43,750 bases of DNA, from the NCBI GenBank assembly GCA_003973265.1, contig QNYZ01000026.1, positions 1 to 43,750 on the forward strand, in the 5' to 3' direction. Shown here one piece after another: positions 1 to 7,106 of the stretch. Position 1 is the first letter of the stretch. Every line of letters begins with the position of its first letter. Under the pieces are notes generated by a model. The model was not told where the DNA came from, did not search any database, and saw nothing but the letters and a program-made list of their open reading frames with translations. The position numbers and the translations under genes are program-made. Source of the stretch: Deltaproteobacteria bacterium. GTDB taxonomy: Bacteria; Desulfobacterota; Desulfobacteria; Desulfobacterales; QNYZ01.

Positions 1-419
1 ATCACGCCCAGCCTCTCGGTGGTCGTGGCTTTAATATTAATGCGGTTTGGGTCTAAATCAATGGTGTCGGCAATGATTGTTTCCATGGATTGGCGGAAAG
101 GGGCCAGCTTTGGTGCCTGGGCAAACAGGGTGCAATCGATATTTATTACATCGTAGCGGGCAAGGTGGAGTATATCCATTGTGGCGGCCAGCAGTTTCAG
201 GCTGGAAATCCCCTTGTATCCAGGGTCATTATCGGGAAAATGGATGCCGATATCGCCCTTCCCGGCCGCACCGAGCAACGCATCGCAAATGGCATGGATC
301 AATACGTCGGCATCGGAATGGCCCATTAATCCCTTCTCAAACGGGATGGTGACTCCGCCCAAAACCAGGTCCCGGTCATTTACCAGGGCATGTATGTCAT
401 AGCCGATGCCGATTCTCAT
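1..419 (-). CDS. ispF: 2-C-methyl-D-erythritol 2,4-cyclodiphosphate synthase, C-terminus outside window
   Basis: Converts CDP-methylerythritol 2-phosphate to the 2,4-cyclodiphosphate in the non-mevalonate isoprenoid pathway, in the cytoplasm. Translating the minus strand from the ATG at 419 gives an N-terminus with GYDIHAL (metal-binding Asp8 and His10), followed by GHSDADVLIHA and DIGIHFPD, and near the edge KATTTERLG. These are hallmark IspF motifs. About 139 of the usual ~157 residues are present; the gene runs off the left end. No clear ribosome binding site precedes the ATG, but the start fits the family. It lies 20 bases downstream of the VanY-like gene on the same strand. Confidence 0.94.
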   Translation of the reverse strand, partial: MRIGIGYDIHALVNDRDLVLGGVTIPFEKGLMGHSDADVLIHAICDALLGAAGKGDIGIHFPDNDPGYKGISSLKLLAATMDILHLARYDVINIDCTLFAQAPKLAPFRQSMETIIADTIDLDPNRINIKATTTERLGV

Positions 420-439
420 GAAATGCTATTCGTAAAAGA

Positions 440-1450
440 TCACCCGCTCAGGCGGGTCATAACATGCCAGGGTTCAAAGCGGACGCCATAGGGGTTGTCT
501 TCCGTGTATCGGAGGCAGATATAATCGAGGCCCAGCAATTCCTTGAATACCCTCGAACGGATAAACCGGACGGTAAAATTATCACCGCCCAAACCGACCT
601 GACCCACGTCGAAATCACCGATGCCATGGTATGAATAACCGGGGGGCGCAATCGACCGGGATGCCAGGGACAGATTTCCCCGGTTGGCATTCACTTTTCT
701 GAAGAACAGGTGGAACTGTTTGACAATACCGCGAACCCCGGAGGTAAGAATCGCCCTGGTGCCAATATCTTCCCGCAGTCGTTTATAAAGCGTCACCGGC
801 GATCCCTTAATCAGGTAATTTCCCGTGCCGCGGATCTTTGCCACCTTGGATCGATCCTGGCGGCCGGTAAAATTCGTGATCAGCTTTTTACCGTAAAAAC
901 CGTAGGCAGCCGCATCCTGATCAAAAACTGATTCGAGATATTCAATCTCTCTGGTGGTAAAACGCCCGACGCGGGTGTATCCACGGGCGAGCTTCAGCGC
1001 ATCGTCCATGCTGAGCAGGTAAAAATTGGTATGTCCGACAATCCGGTAAATCCGGTTAAATCGTTTCAAACAGCTTTTGAAGAGGGGGCGCTGATCCGGT
1101 AAGACATAGAGATCCTCCGGATGGGGTTTGTTGAACAGGCGCATTTTGGCCTGGTATTCTTTGGCCCGAACTTTGACCGGCCGATCTAACAGCGGTGCCA
1201 GGCAGCTGGATCGGCTGGCCTTATTTTTCTCTTTTTCACGAATGATGGCCTGGATATCCGGAGGAACCGGGCAGGCATCGACTTCGCTGTCAATGGAAGG
1301 GACCTTGTACCGCTGCTGCCCATCGACAATCCGGGTGCGTTTGGATATGTTTTTATCTTCTATCAGGTTTTTTGCCAGCACGTCGGCCGTTCCCGTTCCC
1401 GACCGCAACCCAACCATTGCCAGAAAGATGATAAATTGTCTTCGATTCAT
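440..1450 (-). CDS. VanY-like D-Ala-D-Ala carboxypeptidase family protein with Tat-like N-terminus
   Basis: Probably an exported zinc peptidase acting on peptidoglycan peptides (M15/VanY type). From the ATG at 1450 the protein has 336 residues and starts MNRRQFIIFLAMVG, a twin-arginine-like signal. Near the C-terminus SYHGIGDFD (about residues 273-281) matches the family pattern S-x-H-x2-G-x-x-D, and FEPWH (about 325-329) matches the E-x-W-H motif, giving His, Asp and His as likely zinc ligands. The central half is not recognisable. A TTG 69 bases upstream would also be open, but it has no ribosome binding site and would bury the signal peptide. Family assignment rests on these motifs only. 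Confidence 0.68.
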   Translation of the reverse strand: MNRRQFIIFLAMVGLRSGTGTADVLAKNLIEDKNISKRTRIVDGQQRYKVPSIDSEVDACPVPPDIQAIIREKEKNKASRSSCLAPLLDRPVKVRAKEYQAKMRLFNKPHPEDLYVLPDQRPLFKSCLKRFNRIYRIVGHTNFYLLSMDDALKLARGYTRVGRFTTREIEYLESVFDQDAAAYGFYGKKLITNFTGRQDRSKVAKIRGTGNYLIKGSPVTLYKRLREDIGTRAILTSGVRGIVKQFHLFFRKVNANRGNLSLASRSIAPPGYSYHGIGDFDVGQVGLGGDNFTVRFIRSRVFKELLGLDYICLRYTEDNPYGVRFEPWHVMTRLSG

Positions 1451-1646
1451 ACCATCATCCAGATTATTTTTCTTTTTGTGTATAAAAGAACCAATAGCCT
1501 TTTCGGCAGGGTTCGTCAATAATGATTAAATGCTCTTACATTACCGGGAAAGACATGATATGATCAGGATGAATACGATACTTATGGAAAATTATCCTGA
1601 CAGTATCCGATCACGGTAACCCGATAGAAACCAATGTGCCGAGAAT

Positions 1647-1880
1647 ATGGAAACAGGCCCTTACATAATAAATAAAACGAATCCGCCGGCCGAGCCAACG
1701 CCGCCTTCCACCCGACGCTATCACCACCGGTTTGATTTTGAAATCGGCTATCTCGTTGAAAGCCCCTGTAAATCGTGTGGAACCAGGCCCGTATTCCCAA
1801 AATGCATCGACCGGTGCAAAATACTGGACAACATCCATTCGGTACTGGCCGCCGGGGTATCCTGCTCACGACGCAGATAG
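1647..1880 (+). CDS. small cysteine-rich protein of unknown function
   Basis: A 77-residue protein. The N-terminal third is proline-rich and looks unstructured. The C-terminal half holds a Cys pattern, SPCKSC then FPKCIDRC then GVSC (C-x2-C-x8-C-x3-C-x17-C), which suggests a metal site or a disulfide-rich fold. I recall similar short proteins with a CxxC...FPxC...C pattern in deltaproteobacterial genomes but know no function. The ribosome binding site is weak (GAGAAT just before the ATG). It precedes two other small plus-strand genes and may share their transcript. Minus-strand open frames across the same bases show no recognisable protein. Confidence 0.5.
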   Translation: METGPYIINKTNPPAEPTPPSTRRYHHRFDFEIGYLVESPCKSCGTRPVFPKCIDRCKILDNIHSVLAAGVSCSRRR

Positions 1881-1976
1881 CTGCCGTAATTGATGCCGGC
1901 CGGCAAAAAGATCCGTGTGTCAGCAGTCTTTGGGTCAGCCGGAAATAAAAAACGAATGAAAACGTATCCGTAACGA

Positions 1977-2291
1977 ATGTCGGGCATTCAGGAAATACTC
2001 ATCATCGTGCTGATCATCCTGGGGATTCTGTTTATCCCCCGGATGACGGGAAGCCCGGCCGTCGTCCAGCAGAAAGCGACGTTCCCCAGACGCCGTCTGT
2101 CCGGCTTCATTCGCCTGGTGATTGTTGTTTCTGTTCTGTGGCCGCTCGGTTTTGCCGTTTATTACCGGCTGTGGCAAGGTCATTCCACAGCTTTTTATGT
2201 TTATGGACTGGGCCCTGTCATTGTCGGTTGGAGTTTATACTGGGTGATGGCCGGGTTTATTAAAAAAAATGGAAAAAGAGGCATCACATGA
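1977..2291 (+). CDS. small membrane protein, two predicted transmembrane helices
   Basis: A 104-residue protein of unknown function. Residues about 5-22 (EILIIVLIILGILFIP) form a first hydrophobic helix. About 45-62 and 70-92 form a second hydrophobic region, probably one or two helices. The middle segment is basic. Its stop overlaps the next start in an ATGA arrangement, so the two genes are probably translationally coupled. No convincing ribosome binding site precedes the ATG at 1977. No domain is recognised. Confidence 0.55.
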   Translation: MSGIQEILIIVLIILGILFIPRMTGSPAVVQQKATFPRRRLSGFIRLVIVVSVLWPLGFAVYYRLWQGHSTAFYVYGLGPVIVGWSLYWVMAGFIKKNGKRGIT

Positions 2292-2722
2292 CCCACGAAG
2301 ATTCCGGCCACTACGCGGCCAAACACCCCAAAGGTACCCCCATCGACCCTGCGATTGCAGCGGCCCTTAAAGAAAAAGCCAAAGATGGCAATATCTCCTG
2401 TGCTGCGGCCCATAAAATCGCCCGGCAACAGGTGGCATCACCGGCAAGAGTCGGCCAGATCATTGACCTGCTCGAATTACGGATAGATAAATGTCAACTG
2501 GGGCTTTTCGGGTATCATCCGGAGAAAAAAATTGTAGCGCCCTCTAAAACAGCCTCGGATGCACTCGAATCGGCACTTCGCCCGGTGGTGACAGATAACA
2601 GGGTCCCCTGTGTTGAATGCTGGAAAATCGCCGACCGGATGGACCTTTCCCGGATGGATGTTGCGGCGGCGTGTGAAGGGTTGAAAATAAAGATCACACC
2701 CTGCCAGCTGGGGGCATTTTGA
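2288..2722 (+). CDS. uncharacterised protein with two tandem copies of a Cys-containing helical domain
   Basis: A 144-residue protein, ATGA-coupled to the membrane protein upstream and preceded by AAAGAGG about eight bases before the start. Residues 36-74 and 106-144 are two copies of the same 39-residue unit. They align without gaps at 13 identities: Cys at unit position 3, K-I-A at 8-10, and a shared ending C-Q-L-G-x-F. Each copy looks like a helix-turn-helix-sized fold, but no DNA-binding or enzymatic motif is evident. The paired cysteines (38/69 and 108/139) could bind metal or form disulfides. No function is assigned. Confidence 0.75.
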   Translation: MTHEDSGHYAAKHPKGTPIDPAIAAALKEKAKDGNISCAAAHKIARQQVASPARVGQIIDLLELRIDKCQLGLFGYHPEKKIVAPSKTASDALESALRPVVTDNRVPCVECWKIADRMDLSRMDVAAACEGLKIKITPCQLGAF

Positions 2723-2756
2723 TCCACCGAATACGACATACGAAGTAAACCTTGCA

Positions 2757-2779
2757 CGCCGGTCGGATTTTGGCCGGCG
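2757..2779. terminator. candidate bidirectional terminator hairpin
   Basis: CGCCGGTC and GGCCGGCG form an 8-bp stem with one G-T pair and a 7-base loop, between two convergent genes (stop at 2722 and stop at 2797). There is no T run on the plus strand, so it may only be a stabilising hairpin. Confidence 0.3.
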
Positions 2780-2796
2780 ACGCGATAGAATCGACC

Positions 2797-3453
2797 TCAG
2801 GCCAGGCTCACCACCTTCGTGACAAGTTTTTCAATCCCCACGGCCACGTCTTTGATGTCCGGTCCCAGCATATAGGCCGGCGTAGTGACGACCCTGTTTT
2901 TTTCGTCCACATGAATCATGTCGACCGTGCAGTCATGATGAATCCCCCCCATGGTTGTAATGGCTGAAGCCGTGCCGGGATCGTTTCCGATGGTGACTTC
3001 CGGGGTTTTACCGGACAGCGCTTTCGTCAGCGTAGCCGGTGCTATGCAGATCGCACCAACAGGCTTGCCGGCCGAAATCATCTCGCCAAGGAGACGATTC
3101 ACCTCGGGATGAACCGTGGCATCCGGGCCTTTTTCCGCAAAATCGCTCAGATTCTTGGCGGCGCCGAATCCGCCGGGAATAATGAGCGCATCAAGATCCT
3201 GGGCACTGATGTTTTTGACATCCTGAATATCTCCCCGGGCGATCCGCGCCGATTCCACCAGCACATTTCGCGTTTCATCCATTGCCTCGCCGGTAATGTG
3301 ATTGATTACATGGCGCTGGGCCATGTCCGGCGCCATGCAGACAATCTCTGCACCCGCCCGGCTTAAGAAAAGCAGGGTCAGCACCGCTTCGTGAATTTCA
3401 CTGCCATCGTTCACACCACACCCGGATAAAAGCACACCCACTTTCTTGCTCAT
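2797..3453 (-). CDS. elbB: ElbB/ES1-type glutamine-amidotransferase-like protein
   Basis: A DJ-1/GATase-1-like cytoplasmic protein of 218 residues. E. coli ElbB has been linked to isoprenoid synthesis and to glyoxalase activity, but its true role is unsettled. Family signatures are the N-terminus KKVGVLLSGCGVNDGSEIHEA, the stretch LIIPGGFGAAKNLSDFA and the nucleophile-elbow Cys in GAICIAP, followed by GIHHDCTVD. The ATG at 3453 is preceded by AAGGAGA nine bases upstream. It is the second gene after the thioesterase, 63 bases apart, likely in one transcript. Confidence 0.92.
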   Translation of the reverse strand: MSKKVGVLLSGCGVNDGSEIHEAVLTLLFLSRAGAEIVCMAPDMAQRHVINHITGEAMDETRNVLVESARIARGDIQDVKNISAQDLDALIIPGGFGAAKNLSDFAEKGPDATVHPEVNRLLGEMISAGKPVGAICIAPATLTKALSGKTPEVTIGNDPGTASAITTMGGIHHDCTVDMIHVDEKNRVVTTPAYMLGPDIKDVAVGIEKLVTKVVSLA

Positions 3454-3516
3454 ATCAGCGTCTCCTTTTCATTTGTCAACCAACCTGTCGGTCAACAATC
3501 AGGTTTTTTCACCCGA

Positions 3517-3933
3517 TCAGCCGCTATCGAGTACATGTTTTTCCAGAATAAAACAGGTAAATATGCCCGAAAAAAGCGTTTCGCCCTTTCGCGTTACCCG
3601 AACGTCAACCGTACTTTTCCTGCCCGAAGTTTTCACCACCCGGGCGCTGGCCTCTACGATATCTCCGGTTCGAACCGGTTTAAGGAATTTCACATCGGCA
3701 GCGCCCAGAACCACATGGGGATGATTCACCGCAATCATGGCTGCGTGGTCGGCCAGACCAAAGATAAAACCGCCATGAGTCAACCCCTTGTCGTCGACAG
3801 CCATCTGTTCAGTGGCCTGCAGGGTCACCCGGCTTTTTCCTTCACCGTTTTCACCGCTTTCACCGCTTTCACCGCTTTCAATCGGATCGCCGCACAGTTG
3901 GTGGTTAATCTTCTGATGCGTTTTAATCGGCAT
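3517..3933 (-). CDS. hotdog-fold acyl-CoA thioesterase family protein (PaaI-like)
   Basis: A 138-residue single-hotdog protein likely to hydrolyse acyl-CoA thioesters; substrate unknown. THGGFIFGLADHAAMIA carries the family's central helix with the His-Gly-Gly-like motif, followed by the strands DVKFLKPVRTGDIVEASARVV and VRVTRKGETLFSGIFTCFI. The N-terminal 30 residues contain a low-complexity Ser-Gly-Glu run encoded by a 9-bp tandem repeat, which lies outside the fold. The ATG at 3933 has AAGGCGG upstream. It is divergent from the metal-transport operon. Confidence 0.85.
   Translation of the reverse strand: MPIKTHQKINHQLCGDPIESGESGESGENGEGKSRVTLQATEQMAVDDKGLTHGGFIFGLADHAAMIAVNHPHVVLGAADVKFLKPVRTGDIVEASARVVKTSGRKSTVDVRVTRKGETLFSGIFTCFILEKHVLDSG
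3841..3876. repeat. four 9-bp tandem repeats inside the thioesterase gene
   Basis: Three perfect copies of TTCACCGCT preceded by a variant ending GTT. On the coding (minus) strand they encode Glu-Ser-Gly / Glu-Asn-Gly units near residue 20-31. Because the unit is 9 bp, copy-number changes would keep the frame. Confidence 0.9.
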
Positions 3934-4052
3934 TCAACCCGCCTTCCGCCTTTGGACCTGAAACAGGCCTCTTTGAATTCCCAACATACGCCATTGCCTG
4001 CCTTCTCGTAAAGAAAAATATCCCCATTCCCAACGCGGAAGAAATAACAGAG

Positions 4053-4081
4053 TTGACAAACCTTATCCCAATCGATATCTT
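4053..4081 (+). promoter_or_regulatory. sigma-70-type promoter for the metal uptake/cobalamin operon
   Basis: TTGACA at 4053-4058, a 17-bp spacer, then TATCTT at 4076-4081 (4 of 6 to TATAAT). The predicted transcript would start near 4088, leaving a leader of about 150 bases before the first gene. Confidence 0.5.
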
Positions 4082-4125
4082 TGGAAAAATACAGGCTGAA
4101 GCCTGTTTTAACTAAGTGATATCGA
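4072..4125 (+). promoter_or_regulatory. inverted repeat overlapping the -10, enclosing a tight hairpin
   Basis: TCGATATC at 4072-4079 is the exact reverse complement of GATATCGA at 4118-4125. Between them ACAGGC-TGAA-GCCTGT (4091-4106) forms a perfect 6-bp hairpin followed by TTTT. The outer arm overlaps the predicted -10, so the outer repeat may be an operator while the inner hairpin lies at the 5' end of the RNA. The regulator is unknown; it does not resemble a NikR site I recognise. Confidence 0.45.
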
Positions 4126-4156
4126 AATAGTCACCCGACAATAGTTACCATCAGTG

Positions 4157-4213
4157 GGCCACGAAGGCGGAAGATGTCGAAAAAGACATCGCTAGCACGA
4201 CGTGGCCTTTTTT
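4157..4213 (+). promoter_or_regulatory. nested stem-loop with T run: candidate attenuator or riboswitch expression platform
   Basis: GGCCACG (4157-4163) pairs with CGTGGCC (4201-4207). Inside it GATGTC (4173-4178) pairs with GACATC (4185-4190). The two stems are separated by an internal loop of 9 bases on one side and 10 on the other, and six T follow directly. No plus-strand gene lies upstream that would need a terminator, so transcription control of the operon beginning at 4238 is the likely role. No known riboswitch class is matched. Confidence 0.55.
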
Positions 4214-4237
4214 GTGCACAAAACCGAGGTGGATTTG

Positions 4238-5014
4238 ATGAAAACCCGCATGTTGATTATCCTGCTGGCAGTCATGGTGCCGGGTTCGGCAGGACCGGTC
4301 CAGGCCCATTTCGGCATGGTGATTCCGTCTGATACAATGATCATGGCCAGAGAGAACCGGACGGTTCACCTCACGTTCTCCTTCTCCCATCCGTTTGAAG
4401 GCCACGGCATGCCCCTGGCCCGGCCCAGAAGCGCCGCCGTCTTTTTTGCGGGCAAACGGATCGAGCTGCAAGATCACCTGATGCCGATCCGCTTCATGGA
4501 TCATTCGGCCTGGGCATTGGATTATCCGATCAGGCGTCCCGGCGTCTACCAGTTTCTCATGGCGCCGCAACCGTACTGGGAGCCAGCCGAAGACCTGTTT
4601 ATCATCCATTACACCAAAACGGTGATTGCCGCTTTCGGAGACGAGCAAAACTGGGATGCGGAAACAGGCATGAAGGCTGAAATCGTTCCGCTGACCCGGC
4701 CTTTCGGCCTGTATGCCGGCAATGTATTCCGGGCGATCATCAAGCGGGACGGCCGGCCGGTCCCCCATGCCATGGTGGAGATCGAATACTATAATCAGGA
4801 TGGCCGGGCGCAGGCGTCAACCGGGTTTATGGTCACCCAGACGGTAAAATCGGACGGAAACGGCATCTTCTGTTACGCGCCACCGGTATCCGGATGGTGG
4901 GGATTTGCCGCCCTAGGACCTGCCGGCTTCAAACTCAAACATGACGGCATCGATAAAGAAGTCGAACTGGGTGCCGTTATCTGGGTGCTTTTCGACGACT
5001 GGGAGACGAAATAG
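4238..5014 (+). CDS. DUF4198 periplasmic metal-uptake accessory protein (NikK-like)
   Basis: Probably a periplasmic accessory protein of a nickel or cobalt ECF transporter. The 258-residue product starts with a signal peptide (MKTRMLIILLAV...VQA, cleavage before HFG). The mature N-terminus begins with His, and the body is the beta-rich DUF4198 type with several histidines (FSHPFEGHGM). The ATG at 4238 is preceded by GAGGTGG; a start 36 bases upstream would place a hydrophilic extension before the signal. Two bases separate it from cbiM. DUF4198 proteins next to CbiM/NikM genes are associated with nickel transport in comparative genomics (NikK); the metal here is inferred. Confidence 0.78.
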   Translation: MKTRMLIILLAVMVPGSAGPVQAHFGMVIPSDTMIMARENRTVHLTFSFSHPFEGHGMPLARPRSAAVFFAGKRIELQDHLMPIRFMDHSAWALDYPIRRPGVYQFLMAPQPYWEPAEDLFIIHYTKTVIAAFGDEQNWDAETGMKAEIVPLTRPFGLYAGNVFRAIIKRDGRPVPHAMVEIEYYNQDGRAQASTGFMVTQTVKSDGNGIFCYAPPVSGWWGFAALGPAGFKLKHDGIDKEVELGAVIWVLFDDWETK

Positions 5015-5016
5015 CG

Positions 5017-5670
5017 ATGCATATTTCCGAAGGAATATTGTCCGGACCGGTCCTCGGCACCGGCATGGCCGTGGCCGCCATCGGCACCGCCGTGGGATTA
5101 AAACGTCTCGACTATGACCATATCGCCCGGGCGGGGGTCTTGTCGGCTGCCTTTTTTGTGGCATCCCTGGTTCATGTTCCCATTGGACCGGCGAATGTCC
5201 ATCTCCTTCTCAACGGGCTGGTGGGTCTGTTCCTTGGGTGGGGCGCATTTCCCGTGATCCTGACTGCACTTATTCTGCAGGCGGTTCTTTTCCAATTTGG
5301 CGGCATCACCACCCTGGGGGTGAATACGGCCGCCATGGCGGTCCCGGCGGTGATCGTCCGGTACGCGTTTGGCCCCCTGATATGGAAAAGACCGCCGGTT
5401 GCCCAGGCCGCTGCCTTTGCCTGCGGATTTGGCGCCGTGCTTCTCGGGGCCGTGCTGGTCGGGCTGGCCCTGATTTTCACCGGGCAGGAATTCCTCGAGG
5501 TCACCGGTATTATCATGGCGGCACACCTGCCGGTGATGGTTATCGAGGGCGTCATTACACTGTTTGCCGTGGCATTTCTTAAAAAAGTTCAACCCGCGTT
5601 GTTGCCCGGATATTGCGCTCGCCCGGTAGACGACACACCGGAGGGAAAAAATGAGATCGACACCCCTTGA
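5017..5670 (+). CDS. cbiM: CbiM/NikM substrate-specific component of a cobalt/nickel ECF transporter
   Basis: Membrane S component that captures Co2+ or Ni2+. The 217-residue protein starts MHISEG, the family's invariant N-terminus, whose free amino group and His2 coordinate the metal. Seven or so hydrophobic segments follow, with HVPIGPANVHLLLNGLVGLFLGW and NTAAMAVPA typical of CbiM/NikM. It forms a complex with the CbiQ and CbiO products encoded downstream. The start sits two bases after the NikK-like stop, and the end overlaps the next gene by 20 bases. Sequence alone does not separate nickel from cobalt specificity: the adjoining accessory genes suggest nickel, the cobalamin genes cobalt. 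Confidence 0.92.
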   Translation: MHISEGILSGPVLGTGMAVAAIGTAVGLKRLDYDHIARAGVLSAAFFVASLVHVPIGPANVHLLLNGLVGLFLGWGAFPVILTALILQAVLFQFGGITTLGVNTAAMAVPAVIVRYAFGPLIWKRPPVAQAAAFACGFGAVLLGAVLVGLALIFTGQEFLEVTGIIMAAHLPVMVIEGVITLFAVAFLKKVQPALLPGYCARPVDDTPEGKNEIDTP

Positions 5671-6277
5671 TTTGATACGGCCTAGGCGCCTTTACTTCGT
5701 TCTGGTCGCCGCACTGCTGGCCACCGCCGGATGGCCGACACCGTGTCTGGCACACCGCGTAACGATCTTTGCCTGGGTCGACGGCGATACGGTTTACACC
5801 CAAAGCCGGTTTTCCGGCGGACGGGCTGCTAAAAACGGAGATATCACCGTCTTTGATGCCGGGGGCAAACAACTCCTTACCGGCAAAACCGATGCGGCCG
5901 GGGAATTTTCCTTCAAACTTCCATCCCGCAAAGGGCTGCGTATAGTTCTCAATGCGGGCATGGGGCATCGGAACGAGTGGGTCCTGTCGGCTGATGACCT
6001 GGACCGGACATCCGGCGGGGGAACAGCAGAAAAACGGCCGGCGGGTACCCGCCCCGCCCCGCCGCTTATCCGGGTCCCGGCATCCACCGCACTCACCCGC
6101 GAAGATATTCAATCGATTGTTGATGAATCTCTTGATAAACGCTTGAAACCAATGATGAAGTTAATCGCCGAACTTCGAAACGATTCCCCGTCGGTTTCAG
6201 ATATTCTCGGCGGGATCGGATATATTATCGGCCTGGTCGGCCTGGCCGCCTATATCCAAAACCGGAAAAGACGCTGA
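5651..6277 (+). CDS. NikL-like accessory membrane protein of the metal ECF transporter
   Basis: A 208-residue protein with a signal sequence (residues about 12-34, ending CLAHR), so the mature protein would begin at or near a histidine. It is followed by a carboxypeptidase-regulatory-like beta domain (FAWVDGDTVYTQSRFSGG ... ITVFDAGGKQLLTGKTDAAGEFSF), a charged linker, and a C-terminal membrane helix (residues about 182-202) with a basic tail. This layout matches NikL/CbiL-type proteins found between NikM and NikQ. It overlaps the end of cbiM by 20 bases. It may stabilise or assist metal loading; biochemical role uncertain. Confidence 0.75.
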   Translation: MRSTPLDLIRPRRLYFVLVAALLATAGWPTPCLAHRVTIFAWVDGDTVYTQSRFSGGRAAKNGDITVFDAGGKQLLTGKTDAAGEFSFKLPSRKGLRIVLNAGMGHRNEWVLSADDLDRTSGGGTAEKRPAGTRPAPPLIRVPASTALTREDIQSIVDESLDKRLKPMMKLIAELRNDSPSVSDILGGIGYIIGLVGLAAYIQNRKRR

Positions 6278-6316
6278 CGCCCGGCATCCCGTCCGCAAAC
6301 AGGTAAAACTTTAACC

Positions 6317-7078
6317 ATGTTTGATGAACCTTTCGCCACTGGCCGCTCGTTTATTCATCGCATTGATCCGCGTCACCGGATTGTGATTGCGGTGGTTTAT
6401 TCTTTCGTCGTGGCGCTTACCGACCGGTTTGCCCCGCTGACCGGTGCGCTGATTGTCTCCCTGGCGCTGGCCGCCCTGGCCCGGCTGCGCCCGGCGGCCG
6501 TATGGCGGCGGCTGAAAGTGGTGTTTGGCTTTCTGGCGTTGATCTGGATCGTTCTGCCCCTGACCACGGGAACCCCCTTCCTGGCCCGCATCGGACCGAT
6601 GGGCATCAGCACGGCCGGCGTGTTGCTGGCCGCCCGGATTTCCCTGAAAACTACGGCGATTTTGATCGAATTTACCGCATTGGTCGCCACGATGCCCCTG
6701 GCCACCCTGGGCCATGCGCTGGGTCAGATAAAGATGCCGGAAAAACTCGTTTATCTCGTCCTGATGACCTACCGCTATATTCATCTCCTTGAAAACGAAT
6801 ACCAGCGGACAGTGCGGGCCATCCGGCTGCGGGGATTTTTACCCGGAACCAATATGCATACGTATAAAACATACGCCTACCTGATCGGCATGCTGTTTGT
6901 CCGATCCGTGGCCCGGGCGGAACGGATAGAATGGGCCATGCGCTGCAGAGGGTTCCGGGGGCGGTTTTACCACCTTGTTGATTTTGTACCCACCCCGGCC
7001 ACCTGGATTTTTTCAGCAATGATGGGAATTATCATTTTCTGGATAGCCATTCTTGAATGGGGGCCGCATCTCTGGTAG
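6317..7078 (+). CDS. cbiQ: CbiQ/NikQ transmembrane (T) component of metal ECF transporter
   Basis: Membrane coupling subunit that links the S component to the ATPase. It has 253 residues with several hydrophobic helices and the coupling-helix region VRAIRLRGFLPG and RAERIEWAMRCRGFRGR, the paired Ala-Arg-Gly-like motifs of ECF T components. It lies 39 bases after the NikL-like gene and 28 bases before the ATPase start chosen here. Confidence 0.92.
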   Translation: MFDEPFATGRSFIHRIDPRHRIVIAVVYSFVVALTDRFAPLTGALIVSLALAALARLRPAAVWRRLKVVFGFLALIWIVLPLTTGTPFLARIGPMGISTAGVLLAARISLKTTAILIEFTALVATMPLATLGHALGQIKMPEKLVYLVLMTYRYIHLLENEYQRTVRAIRLRGFLPGTNMHTYKTYAYLIGMLFVRSVARAERIEWAMRCRGFRGRFYHLVDFVPTPATWIFSAMMGIIIFWIAILEWGPHLW

Positions 7079-7106
7079 ACATTTAAAATCGGGCAACAAA
7101 AAACCG

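Noticed and set aside
1582..1990. Frameshifted minus-strand pseudogene
   Set aside because: Three minus-strand frames can be stitched into protein-like text, but no family is recognised, and the plus strand carries a cysteine-patterned frame that explains the composition.
4151..4213. Cobalamin riboswitch before the metal operon
   Set aside because: GGCCAC and GGCGGAAG superficially recall B12-box pieces, but the conserved box and the roughly 200-base fold are absent.
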